DNA of 39,150 nucleotides from Azolla pinnata (lineage: Eukaryota > Streptophyta > Polypodiopsida > Salviniales > Salviniaceae), in NCBI GenBank assembly GCA_037176905.1, contig JBBBWG010011335.1, forward strand, positions 1 to 39,150, given 5' to 3'. A model generated the notes under the pieces. That model made no database searches and was not told where the DNA came from. It saw only the letters and a list, made by a program, of their open reading frames with translations. A program made the position numbers and the translations under genes. Shown here in pieces: positions 15,678 through 25,682 of this stretch; within the stretch, counting starts at the first letter, position 1, and each line of letters opens with the position of its first letter.

Positions 15678-18619
15678 ATGGCCAAAGCCAAAGCTCTGCT
15701 GAATAAGAAGAAGAGGAGGAGGAAGAAGAAGAAGCAGCTGCTGGACTCCTACACCATCCCTGGCACCCGCAAGATTGTCAAACGTAAGAAGCAGGTTAAC
15801 CACCACTGTACATTTGTTTTTGTTTTTTTTTCTTTTTTGCTTCCTTCCCCATTTCTCTTTCGTCTGCTTCTTCTTGCTTCTAGGGTTTGCAGATTTCGTA
15901 AAATGTGGTCGCTGAGAAACACTATCTATGGATTTCCATACTATGCATGTGTTTGTATGCCAATCCGAGGTTGTGTGCATCCAAGCTCTTGATTTTGCTC
16001 GCACCAAAGCTTCTGTGTTTTGTGAATCGGACGAGCTAATTTGTCTTGAAATCATGGAATGTGTGCGCGTGTTTCATGAAATTCGGGGTTTTTAGGCCAC
16101 TGCAAATGTGGGCGAATTGTGGTATGAATGCGAATTCCGTGAGCCTTGGGGTCGAAAGGCCACATTGTGTCATGAAGCTCGAGAAGTTAAAAGCGAAGGT
16201 ACTAATAAGACAGGGGCTAGATGAAGCTTTGAGGCACGTGAAACTCATGTCATTAGTCATTACCCAAAACCCTGCTGCTTGAATATCATCTATCTGTCTC
16301 AAGCTCTCACTGCCATCATCGATGCGTGCGTGTTTTGAAATCACCTGTGGTAACTCGCGCTTCGTTTTATAGCGGGGGATTGTGTACTGATGCGAGCGAA
16401 TGAGGCAGATCGGCCTCCGTATGTAGCGAAGCTCGAGGAGTTGGAAGAAGATAGCAAGAAGAATGTTAGGGTTAGGGTGAGATGGTATTACAGGCCGGAG
16501 GATTCGATCGGAGGGAGGCGCCAATTCCATGGCACCAAGGAAGTGTTCTTGTCTGATCATTGGGACACCCAGAGCGTGGACACGATCGAGGACAAGTGCA
16601 CTGTCCACACGTTCCGCAACTACACCAAGCTCGAGAGCGTCGGAAACGATGACTACTTCTGCCGATTCGAATACAAGGCTTCCACCGGCGGTTTCACACC
16701 TGACCGAGTCGCTGTGTAGGTTATCCTGGAACCTTTCTGTCATCCCATTTCTCAGCCATGCGTGCGTTTTCGATTCTCAACCGTGCATTAGGGAGTCAAA
16801 TGGGACTAAATTGCTCGCGATTTTTCCTGGGTTGAATGGATGAGTGTGGGAACATTAACTCACATAATCAGCTCTTGCATTAGCTACTCAAATATATACT
16901 TTGTTTACCTAATAAGCATATCACCAAAATGTAAACAAGTTATTCGTTTACTTGTTTTCTAGATATCCCACACCAAATTACGTAGTGAATTGTTATTAAA
17001 TTGTTCAAATTTAATTTCATCTAGTGATTTGTTTTTCACCCAGGATTTGGAACATTAATTTGCCTAACTAACTATTTCATTAACTACTTAGATTCAGTTA
17101 AGTGATATACTACAAAATCTATATAGTTGATTTTATCAATATCTTACCTTAAGTTAATACAATAGCCTGTCTTTAAATTGATTAGGTTTACTTTTATGAT
17201 GTACATTATACAACTTCTTGGAAGCTCATTAGCTATGTCCTTGATATTCTAATGAGCTATTCATGAACTATTTCAAATATGGCTAGCTTATAAGCGTATT
17301 ACAAAAGTATAAAGTGAAAGATGTTTTGCATCTTGAAATTGATCTAGTAGCTTATCTTGAAATTTATGAATTTGTTACTGTATGGTGTGCACTACACAAC
17401 CTCCCGGAAGCTAAGTAGCTATGTCCTTAACAAGCTATCAGTATTCCAATTCTCATGCTTTCGCCCATGCAGTAGAATTTATGTGTCGAATTGCCCCATG
17501 AGGCTAGAGATAGGTGTCGAACAGCATATGGGTATGGATTTCTTTGAATTATGCAGAAATCATGTGCTAGGTGATCACAGAAAGTGAGAATGAACAAATG
17601 GGTACCCCTAAGTACTCATTGATTTTGTAATATTTGGATATATGACAAGGGGGATTCGCAAAGGTTGTGTGCGTGTGTGTTCATAACCACGCATTGGGAA
17701 ACCAAATTTAGACTAGGTGTGGCTAGCAAATGGGTGCCCATTTATAAGCTTGGCAAAGATCAAAATTAAAGCTAGAGTTCGAGTACGATTAGCAAATCAA
17801 AGCCCATGGGTATGCATTAGAAGATCAAGTCTAGTCAAGAGAAAATGGATATGCACAAGTACAATGGTTACATTGCGCTGGTAGATCAAGGTCAAGTCTG
17901 GAGAGAAAAAGCATGACAGGCAACTAGGTGTCGATTAAGTACCATGGATGCATCTGATCGAGTTTCTCATAGATTTGGCACTAATCAATGCCACATTTTG
18001 CAGGTATTGCATATGCGAGATGCCATATAATCCTGACGATTTGATGGTGCAATGTGAAGGATGTAAGGACTGGTAAATGAAAAACCACTTTCTCGACAGA
18101 TACCCGAATGTGTTTTAGACAAGCATTGTAAAAGAGCACAAGTATACAAAATGCTAATCTATATCTATCTATCTTGGATCTCATCCGTTCTCATATCATG
18201 TATGTTATTGTAGGTTCCATCCTGCTTGTTTGAAGATGAGCATCGAACAGATAAAAAAGCTAGAACATTTTCATTGTCTTGAATGCAATAAGAAGGAAGT
18301 GGATGAGAATGTTCCAAACAAAAAGGTCACGCGGAGCACAAACAAAAGGGAGAAGGCTAAGGTAATAACTATTAGCTGCTTCTTTGTATATTACACCAGT
18401 CTATGCTATGTGGAAACAGCTGCTTCTTTGTATACTAAACGTATCTTTGCTATATGCAAAGGCTGCTTATAGGCTATATGCACCTTATCTTTTCACTCTG
18501 TGAAATAGTCCCCATATGTATGTGTAGAGAAAACATTGGGTTAGTTTTTTTGGTTTTGTTTTGTTTTCAATGATGTATTGGATTTGTTGCAGCCCGAACC
18601 AAAGCGGCGAAAGAAGTAA
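15678..18619 (+). CDS. BAH-PHD histone reader, EBS/SHL family, 5 exons
   Basis: Chromatin reader of the EARLY BOLTING IN SHORT DAYS / SHORT LIFE family. In Arabidopsis the BAH domain binds H3K27me3 and the PHD finger binds H3K4me, repressing flowering genes with EMF1. Exons: 15678-15783, 16373-16715, 18004-18072, 18214-18361, 18593-18619; phases agree and give 230 aa. The N-terminus is Lys/Arg-rich (residues 3-19). The BAH domain spans about 20-150, with [35 protein letters not shown] and [10 protein letters not shown]. The PHD finger (151-202) has the full Cys4-His-Cys3 set: YCIC, CEGC, HPAC, CLEC. The tail [14 protein letters not shown] is a likely nuclear signal. Exon 2 ends ...GCTGT and the intron starts GTAGGT; reading on without splicing meets TAG. 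EBS and SHL cannot be told apart safely by eye. Confidence 0.95.
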
Positions 18620-20182
18620 AGCAGATGCAAGTTTATTTGTTCGGATGTTTGTTAGATCAGTGCGAACAAAACTCAAGTAAAACCGAAGAGAACGGAATGA
18701 TATATACGTAGGATGGAAGAGCATGGGTACCATTGGATGGTTCAATTGTATTTGTAGTTTGATTGAAGAGCTTCAATTAAATCCATCCGTCTCCTTTTTC
18801 GTTGTGAGTATGGCTGTCATTTCTTCTTCATTTTGGTTGATCCATGAAAAGTCTTGCCAGATGGATTCAAAATAGTTTCATCATCTAGCCTGTCGTAGCA
18901 ACAGACAACCAATATCTGGGATGAAAAAAAACTACCAAGCTTTCAAAATTTCCCTCGGAGAATATGGAAGAGAAATTTTGTGGCATCAAACCCTGGAATA
19001 CATGACCATAACCATGAGTTTGTCTTCCTTATATATATATATGCCCCAAACTGCTCATAGGGTATTTTTTCAAGCTTTGAGAGCACATAAGAAGATAATG
19101 GAAGATGAAAGAAGAGGTTTGAGATGGCATCAAAGAGACAATGGAACATGGGGGCATTTTTCTCAGAAATTTGCCAAGGTTTAAAGATAGTGACCATGGT
19201 TTCTCAGAAATTTTTCTCAGTGACCATGGTTTCATGGAACATGGATTCAGAGCGAAGGGATCGGAGCTTTCCATGGATTCTCAGGGGGGCATTGCACCTT
19301 TGGGATTGGAATGGTGTGAAAGCTCAAGGGAGGAGAATCTGTTCTGTCGGAAGAATCTAACCAGTCGAAGAATTTAGATGGCTGTAGGTCAGTGTCAATG
19401 AAGCACCACCCACACTTGCAGCACATCATTTCATTTGTCTTACCTTTTACAGCCATTAGTAATGCTGAGCTCAATGTGCATGTGGATTGGGATAACATGA
19501 TTGAAAACCCCAATCAAAATGTTTCAATTAAACATCCGTGGATTGGTTTCAACTTTGCAGAACATTATTCTTCATGGATAGCCATCCTACACCAATTGTT
19601 GGTGTAGCAATGCATTTATTCGCAAATGAATCTTAACAAGTTAAAGCAGTTGATGTTAGTACTAAAAGAAGAAATGAATCGGTAAACAAACTACTAAGAA
19701 AACAAAAAACAAAAACGTGGCGAATCGAAAGAAACGAATGAAAATTCTGCCATCACAGTACTAGCAAAGCAATGTGTAAGAGGTCTGATTAAATAAGAAC
19801 TCTGAATCAGGATAGGCAAGACCTTTGCCAACAGTTTCGATAGGAAGGAAGAGCATTTATGATCTGAAAGTGAGCATGGGGCTCTGAACAAGTTATTTTG
19901 TACTGCTGACAACATGATGCACAAATATATAGAAAGATCAGATGATTACAGCAAATGTCGATTGCGGTCGATAGAATTTGAAAATCAGTTAGTGCATGCT
20001 CCACCGATATTCATTGCCCAACCTAATTTGGTTGATCGCATCGCATCGCGACATGATAATCTTTGTCGAAATAAAAGCAGGGTTCAAAGCTTGGGTAGAT
20101 TTCGACAATAAACCTTTCTGGGGCTGAGCATCATCCTGCGAAAGATTGGACACCATCGCCGAAGTGGCAAAAAGGAAGGAAG
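18620..20182. other. Spacer between the convergent EBS/SHL and PPR genes
   Basis: Holds the EBS/SHL 3' UTR on the left and the PPR 3' side on the right. A short tandem repeat (CTCAGAAATTT and GTGACCATGGTTTC units, about 19154-19232) is present. A 24-bp stretch at 19258-19281 recurs inverted at 22920-22943. Small frames, such as 19247-19513 on the minus strand, match no family. Confidence 0.5.
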
Positions 20183-22300
20183 TTACGGATCGATACACTG
20201 TTGGCCTAGAATCTCATTTCCATGTACCTTGCAATGACTCAGTAGAGTCCTTACGCCCACAATGTCCCCACCAGAAACAGGAATCGTTCGAAGAATATCT
20301 TCAGCCTCTGCCAGCCTTCCGAGTTGACCTAGCAAATTAACCATGGCAAAATAGTGGTCGAACGCAGGTGCCAAACCATGCATCTCCATCATAGACCGGA
20401 GATGAAAGCATCCTTCATCCAATAAACCTGCCCTCGCGCATGCATTCAACAAGCAGATGTATGTGATCGCCACCGGCTTGTGCCCCTCCGATAACATCCT
20501 CTTGAAGGCTCGATTCGCCGATTCGTAATCTCCACGGTTTCCATATCCTCCGATCATCATCGTCCATGTCACCGCGTCCCGCTCCGGCATGGCCTTAAAC
20601 ATGCAACATGCGTCCTCGAGACTCCCGCAATTCAAGTACATGTCAATGAAGGTATTACTGATGGATACGCTCCGTCCAGGAGAAGATTCTACGACAGATG
20701 AGTGTAAGAGCATGCCGATCTCCGGAGCTACCACATCAGAGCATGCCTTAAGAATGCTTGCCAACATGTCCTCTTCCATCAGGTCTGGCAAGCTGTGAAA
20801 ACCATCCCCATCATGAAATGCTGTACTACTCCGGAGCGTTGTTGTATTCCACTTTCCTGTGCTCTTCTCCGGTGATCGGCCGTGAATGTTACGAGCATCT
20901 TCAACCCTACCACATGCAGAATAAAAATCAGTCAAAGTGTTACTTAGATGCAGATCAGATTCCATCGCACTGGATACGATGCAGAAATGAACCAATCGGC
21001 CATAGTGCATAGATGCCAAGAGAGTGCTAGCTTCTAGAAGGCTGCCAAACGTGATTCGATCTGGGTCCATATCACAGCTTACCATTTGTTTGAAGATAAC
21101 AAATGCCTCCTTGTACCGTTGGTGATCGATATTCCCAACAACAAGGGTGTTCCAGCTCACCATATCTCTCTCCAGAATGCATTCAAAGACTCCATATGCA
21201 TCTCTCACGCTTCCGCACTTGAAATACATATCAATAAGAGAGTTCCCCACAAATCTTGATGACTCTAAGCCACAGTCGATGACGTAGGTACACACTAGGT
21301 TCCCATGTTCAACGGATGATGGCATGGTTGAACATGCTTTGATGATGCTTAGAAAGGTCACATCATCAGGCTTCACACCTTTCACCTGCATGTGATGAAA
21401 TGTCAGGGAAGCATCATGACCAAGGCCCTGTTCTGCATACGCTCCGATCAATGTGTTCCATGAAACCATGTCTTGATTTGGCAGTCGGCTGAACACTGTG
21501 TGTGCTTCATGGAGCCGTTGGCATTTCGCATACATGCAGATCAGTGTATTACCGAGAGTGAGATCCATCTCAAGATGCGCTCTACACATACACGAGTGAA
21601 CAAATATCCCATGACCTAGCATATGTATAACTGAGCAAGCTTTGAAGATACTAACATATGTGACATTGTTGGGTGAGACACCTTCACACTGCATCTGAAG
21701 AAACGTTTGCATAGCTTCATACCTGCATTCATGCTCGGCGTATCCGACGATCAACGTTGTATAGGAAATTGTATCTCGAGTCGAGACATTCTCAAACACA
21801 CATCGACCATCTTCGACGCTATGACACTTCATGTACATGTCGACCAAAATGTTCGAAACATGAGAATTCGGTTCACTAATGGTGCACGTGACATCAGCGT
21901 GAACTAGCATACCATCCAACAGGGCTTCCGCTTTGGCACATGCTTTGAGAGTGGATACGAAAATATGCTGATCAGGATAGAGACAACAGCATTGCATTTC
22001 ATAGAAAAGCTGTATAGCTCGAGTAGCTTCTCCATGAACAGTGAGCGCCGAGATGAGGGCATTCCATGTAAATACTGATGGATTCACAATTCTACCAAAC
22101 ACTTGAGCTGCTTCGCATAGACTCCCACATCGGTCGAACATCCGGATAAGATGGGTCCCGAGAAATGCATCTCCAGTGAGGCCTTGTTCTATGATGAGTT
22201 GATTCACCTGCCTTCCCGAGCAAATATCTTTTGTGCTTGTACACTCTTGTACAAGGAAGTATAAAATCTCGGCGGGTATGATCAATTTAGAGCTTTGCAT
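20183..22300 (-). CDS. PLS-class pentatricopeptide repeat protein, C-terminally truncated
   Basis: Sequence-specific RNA-binding protein family that acts in mitochondria or plastids. There are about six P-L-S sets, each with lines like MVSWNTLIGAYAEQG, KPDDVTFLSIIKACS and NTLICMYAKC. Coordinates run from the first in-frame ATG (22300), but the frame is open back to a stop at 22403-22405. The residues before that ATG (LVKKLCRDGELKRAIQ) look like a normal PPR N-terminus, so the true start is upstream, non-ATG, or in an unseen exon. A nearby ATG (about 22396) is out of frame. The C-terminus stops soon after the start of an E-type domain (LLSHCKVHGNEILGQQ); the rest of E and any DYW deaminase are missing. 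One set, around SPEKSTGKWNTTTLRSS, is degenerate. No organelle signal is visible. It may be a decaying paralogue. Confidence 0.82.
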   Translation of the reverse strand: MQSSKLIIPAEILYFLVQECTSTKDICSGRQVNQLIIEQGLTGDAFLGTHLIRMFDRCGSLCEAAQVFGRIVNPSVFTWNALISALTVHGEATRAIQLFYEMQCCCLYPDQHIFVSTLKACAKAEALLDGMLVHADVTCTISEPNSHVSNILVDMYMKCHSVEDGRCVFENVSTRDTISYTTLIVGYAEHECRYEAMQTFLQMQCEGVSPNNVTYVSIFKACSVIHMLGHGIFVHSCMCRAHLEMDLTLGNTLICMYAKCQRLHEAHTVFSRLPNQDMVSWNTLIGAYAEQGLGHDASLTFHHMQVKGVKPDDVTFLSIIKACSTMPSSVEHGNLVCTYVIDCGLESSRFVGNSLIDMYFKCGSVRDAYGVFECILERDMVSWNTLVVGNIDHQRYKEAFVIFKQMVSCDMDPDRITFGSLLEASTLLASMHYGRLVHFCIVSSAMESDLHLSNTLTDFYSACGRVEDARNIHGRSPEKSTGKWNTTTLRSSTAFHDGDGFHSLPDLMEEDMLASILKACSDVVAPEIGMLLHSSVVESSPGRSVSISNTFIDMYLNCGSLEDACCMFKAMPERDAVTWTMMIGGYGNRGDYESANRAFKRMLSEGHKPVAITYICLLNACARAGLLDEGCFHLRSMMEMHGLAPAFDHYFAMVNLLGQLGRLAEAEDILRTIPVSGGDIVGVRTLLSHCKVHGNEILGQQCIDP

Positions 22301-22405
22301 ATGAGCAGCTGTTTGGATAGCTCTCTTGAGCTCCCCATCTCGACATAGTTTCTTCACCAGGTGGGAAATGTGGATGGTGCAGTTACTGGGTCCATGCCTG
22401 TGTCA

Positions 22406-23139
22406 GATAATGAAGCTAATACGCCATGGAAATTTTAAAAGGGTTTTACTATACACTCTCTTGTTATGAATATGCAATCAGAAAATGTATGTTTCTCTAC
22501 TTTTTATCTATTGAAGTACATGATATAAACATGTATGCCGCTGCATACACCTATACACCTCGACAATACCTATACGTACCAACATCTATGTACAAACCAG
22601 GTATATGTTGTACATTGAAAATGTACTTATTACAGATATACATATGTATTCATGGATTTATACACACACATAAATTCGGATACAGATGCACATACATAAT
22701 GAATAGAAAAGGAAATACAAACTAACATGAAATGGAATGTAGTTTTACCTATACGGATGCTTCATGCCATGCAAGGAGCAGGTCCTTCAGCCAATACATT
22801 CAGATTCTTCGGGATTCTTCTGCCGCAGTCTTTTGCTACTTTCCCTGGTGAGGGATTGCTTCTGATCGATTCTTCGCCCATGAGATTTCCCCGGCGTCAC
22901 AATGCCTCTGCTCAGAAGAAGAATCCGTGGAAAGCTCCGATCCAAGCAGAAAGTGGGGCGAATACCCAAGACTAGCACCATTGTCGGTTAAAATTCGTCA
23001 GATTTCTAAAAATACATACATACATACATGTTTTCATGTAGAAAATCTTCTTCCTGCGACCATATGTTTCATTCATTCGGTCATTCACACAGACATACAT
23101 ACATACATACATACGGAGAGAGAGAGCTTGTTTCAATTC
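22406..23139. other. Upstream region of the PPR gene
   Basis: AT-rich DNA with CATA microsatellites near 23015 and 23090-23115. The segment 22920-22943 is an inverted copy (23 of 24 bases) of 19258-19281. If the PPR gene has an upstream exon or promoter it should be here, but neither is identifiable. Confidence 0.45.
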
Positions 23140-23427
23140 CTAAAACTTCATGACAGAGGGAGGCTCTTCTGACCTTTCTGACCTCGTGGGCTGGGGTTGC
23201 ACTGACTGATACGCAATTTCCCCACTGTCGCAGGAATACAACAAGCCCTCAAAGCGTTTCTCCGAAATAAAAGACATAGCTCTCAAACAGGGCAAATCGT
23301 TTGTCTCGAAAAACACAAGCTCAGACGGCACCGCACTGACGATCCGAAGCGCCCGCGGTGCGCACGCATGCGAGAAGATCGTGGCTACCTGCAATGGGCA
23401 TTGCAAAGAGCAGAGCTGCAAATCGGA
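23140..23427 (-). other. Unassigned open frame, possible exon
   Basis: The minus-strand frame is open from 23427 and ends with TAG at 23140; it has no ATG near its start. The coding part after a good acceptor (ATTGCAG) begins VATIFSHACAPRALRIVSA and later has LVFFETNDLPCLRAMSF; I recognise no family. It lies just downstream of an EBS/SHL-like first exon ending in a GTAAGC donor (23490). Joining at the ATTGCAG acceptor hits a stop at once. A weaker acceptor (GGATCGTCAG) would keep the frame open to 23140. It could be a real second exon, a chimeric gene, or nothing. Confidence 0.25.
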
Positions 23428-23489
23428 TCAAAAGAAAGAGAGATTTGCAGGTGCGGGGGAAGGAAAGGGAGGAGGATTGTGATGCTTAC

Positions 23490-23680
23490 GCTTGACGATC
23501 TGGGAGTGCCATTAGCAGGAAGCGTCCCAGCAGCAGCAGCTGCTTCTTGTTCTTGTTCACCTCCTCCTCCTTCTCCTTCTCCTCCTCCATAGCCATGGAA
23601 GATGCGAAGCAGAAAGATCGAATTCCTGAGCAGAGACTTGTGGGCGAATTTCGGTACAGGAAGAATGAACAGGAGAAAGA
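23490..23680 (-). pseudogene. Inverted fragment of the EBS/SHL 5' UTR and first exon
   Basis: Read on the minus strand this resembles 15520-15790 on the plus strand. Shared elements in order: TTCTTC-TGT, TTCGCCCAC(A/G)AGTC, GAATTCG, ATCTTCCATGGC (identical, with the start codon at 23596), a purine-rich Lys/Glu stretch, AAGAAGCAGCTGCTG (identical), and a CGTAAG donor. After KKQLL the protein diverges (LLGRFLLMALPDRQA), and the donor phase is 2 instead of 1. No BAH or PHD exon follows. It is therefore a 5' piece of a duplicated gene, or the start of a chimera. Confidence 0.5.
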
Positions 23681-23789
23681 CAGTCTTAATTTTGAAATTT
23701 TGAAAATGAACAAAAAAACCAAGAAAAAAAAACGCCTATCCAAATTGTAGGTCAGATTTCAACGCCTACCAAAACTAGAAATCCCAAAT

Positions 23790-23945
23790 CAACGCGCAAT
23801 CGATCGATCGATTTGATTAACGCCGAAATCGATCGATCGATTTGATTAACGCCGAAATCGATCGATCGATTTGATTCACACCAGAATCGATCGATCGATC
23901 GATTCGATTAACGCCGAAATTGATCGATTGATTTGATTCAAAATC
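23790..23945. repeat. ~29-30-bp tandem repeat with ATCGATCGATCG core
   Basis: Four to five units, each a self-complementary ATCGATCGATCG-type core plus TTTGATTAACGCCGA or a variant (TTTGATTCACACC). The last unit is decayed. There are no unique spacers, so this is not a CRISPR-like array. Confidence 0.85.
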
Positions 23946-24259
23946 GATTGGTTTTGGGTCTGATTAAATAAATCACATTAATCAATCGATTACAGCTTGA
24001 TTCCTCGATTAATACCAAATTGACACGTCAATCGATTAATCAGATTCTGAAATCACCGGCTTTTTGTTAAATGAATAATAATAGTAAGGGAATCGATTAG
24101 GATCAATTAGTGGGAAAGTGATTAGAAATGAAACTGATACGAGTGGAATTAATTGGGTGTTAATTTTTAGTGGACAATAAGATTAGGCGTTAAATTTGTA
24201 ATTTCTGTGTTTTTAGTATGTGTTACAATGTGATCTATAATTTGGCTATGTGCTCTTTA

Positions 24260-24293
24260 GTAATTCTCCCTATATATATATAGGGAGAATTAC
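24260..24293. repeat. Perfect 34-bp palindrome where two MITE-like ends meet
   Basis: Arms GTAATTCTCCC and GGGAGAATTAC flank a 12-bp TA run. Each arm is the terminus of one element pointing away, so two copies appear inserted on either side of one TA microsatellite. Confidence 0.9.
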
Positions 24294-24690
24294 CACAAAT
24301 ACGCCTAACAAAATTATAAATTACATTTTAACATTACTAAAACTAAAAAATTACAAATAAGAGACTAGTTTTAAATATTGACGCTTAATTAATTAATTCC
24401 AAATCAGTTAACTGTGATCTCAATTAACATCAAATTAATTAATCGATTAACACTCAAATAGTTGATTATCGCGTTAATCAATTAATTAGGTTCTAAGTTT
24501 ACTAACTTTTGCTAATCAAATATAATATAGGAATAAATTAGGATCAATTAGTGGGAAGAGATTAGGAATAAAATCAAGTAACGGTATACTAAGAGAATTA
24601 ATTGGGTGTTAATTTTTAGAAGAAGATGAGCGTAGGCGTTAATTGTAATTTCTAATTTAAGCAGGCATTAAAACATAGTTTATAATTTTT

Positions 24691-25172
24691 TTAGGCGTAT
24701 GTAAATAGGGAGAATGACCAAAAAAATGTCTAACAAAATTATAAACTGCACTTTTGCGTAATTACAAATTGGCGCCTGGTTTTAAAATTTAATGGTCAAT
24801 TAAATTATTAACACCAAATTAATTAAATGTGAGCTCAATTAAATTGAAATTAACTAATTGATCGATGCGTTTGATTGATTAACACATTAATAAATTAATT
24901 AGATCTTGAAATTACTAATATTTGTTAACATCATATAGTAATGGAATCAATTAGGATCAAATAGTGGGAAACGATTATGAATAAAATCAATGCTAATGGA
25001 ATTAGGGTTTAGGGTTTAGGCGTTGAGTGTTAATCTTTAGTGGAAGATGAGAGTAGGCGTTGATTTGTAATCTCTGATTTTAGTAGGCATATAAATGTAG
25101 TCTATAATATTGGTAGGCATCTTTCGGTAATCTACTAAAGAACACCCACAAATTTTATTCATTACATTTTAA
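24691..25172. repeat. Perfect 482-bp direct duplication, copy 1
   Basis: Identical, base for base as far as I can compare by eye, to 25201-25682 (offset 510). It contains a MITE-like end, a two-unit TTTAGGG motif near 25004 and no gene. The 28 bp between the copies are a diverged version of 24661-24690, which makes the period 510 bp. Confidence 0.93.
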
Positions 25173-25200
25173 GCAGGCATTAAAATGTAATTTCTAATTT

Positions 25201-25682
25201 TTAGGCGTATGTAAATAGGGAGAATGACCAAAAAAATGTCTAACAAAATTATAAACTGCACTTTTGCGTAATTACAAATTGGCGCCTGGTTTTAAAATTT
25301 AATGGTCAATTAAATTATTAACACCAAATTAATTAAATGTGAGCTCAATTAAATTGAAATTAACTAATTGATCGATGCGTTTGATTGATTAACACATTAA
25401 TAAATTAATTAGATCTTGAAATTACTAATATTTGTTAACATCATATAGTAATGGAATCAATTAGGATCAAATAGTGGGAAACGATTATGAATAAAATCAA
25501 TGCTAATGGAATTAGGGTTTAGGGTTTAGGCGTTGAGTGTTAATCTTTAGTGGAAGATGAGAGTAGGCGTTGATTTGTAATCTCTGATTTTAGTAGGCAT
25601 ATAAATGTAGTCTATAATATTGGTAGGCATCTTTCGGTAATCTACTAAAGAACACCCACAAATTTTATTCATTACATTTTAA
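25201..25682. repeat. Perfect 482-bp direct duplication, copy 2
   Basis: Partner of the copy at 24691-25172. Perfect identity implies a recent event, gene conversion, or an assembly artefact. Confidence 0.93.

Noticed and set aside
15630..16743. Antisense frames of 141 and 235 codons across EBS/SHL
   Set aside because: They oppose confirmed exons and the intron of the EBS/SHL gene and match nothing.
23790..23945. CRISPR-like look of a short tandem repeat
   Set aside because: Units abut without unique spacers, and the window is plant nuclear DNA.
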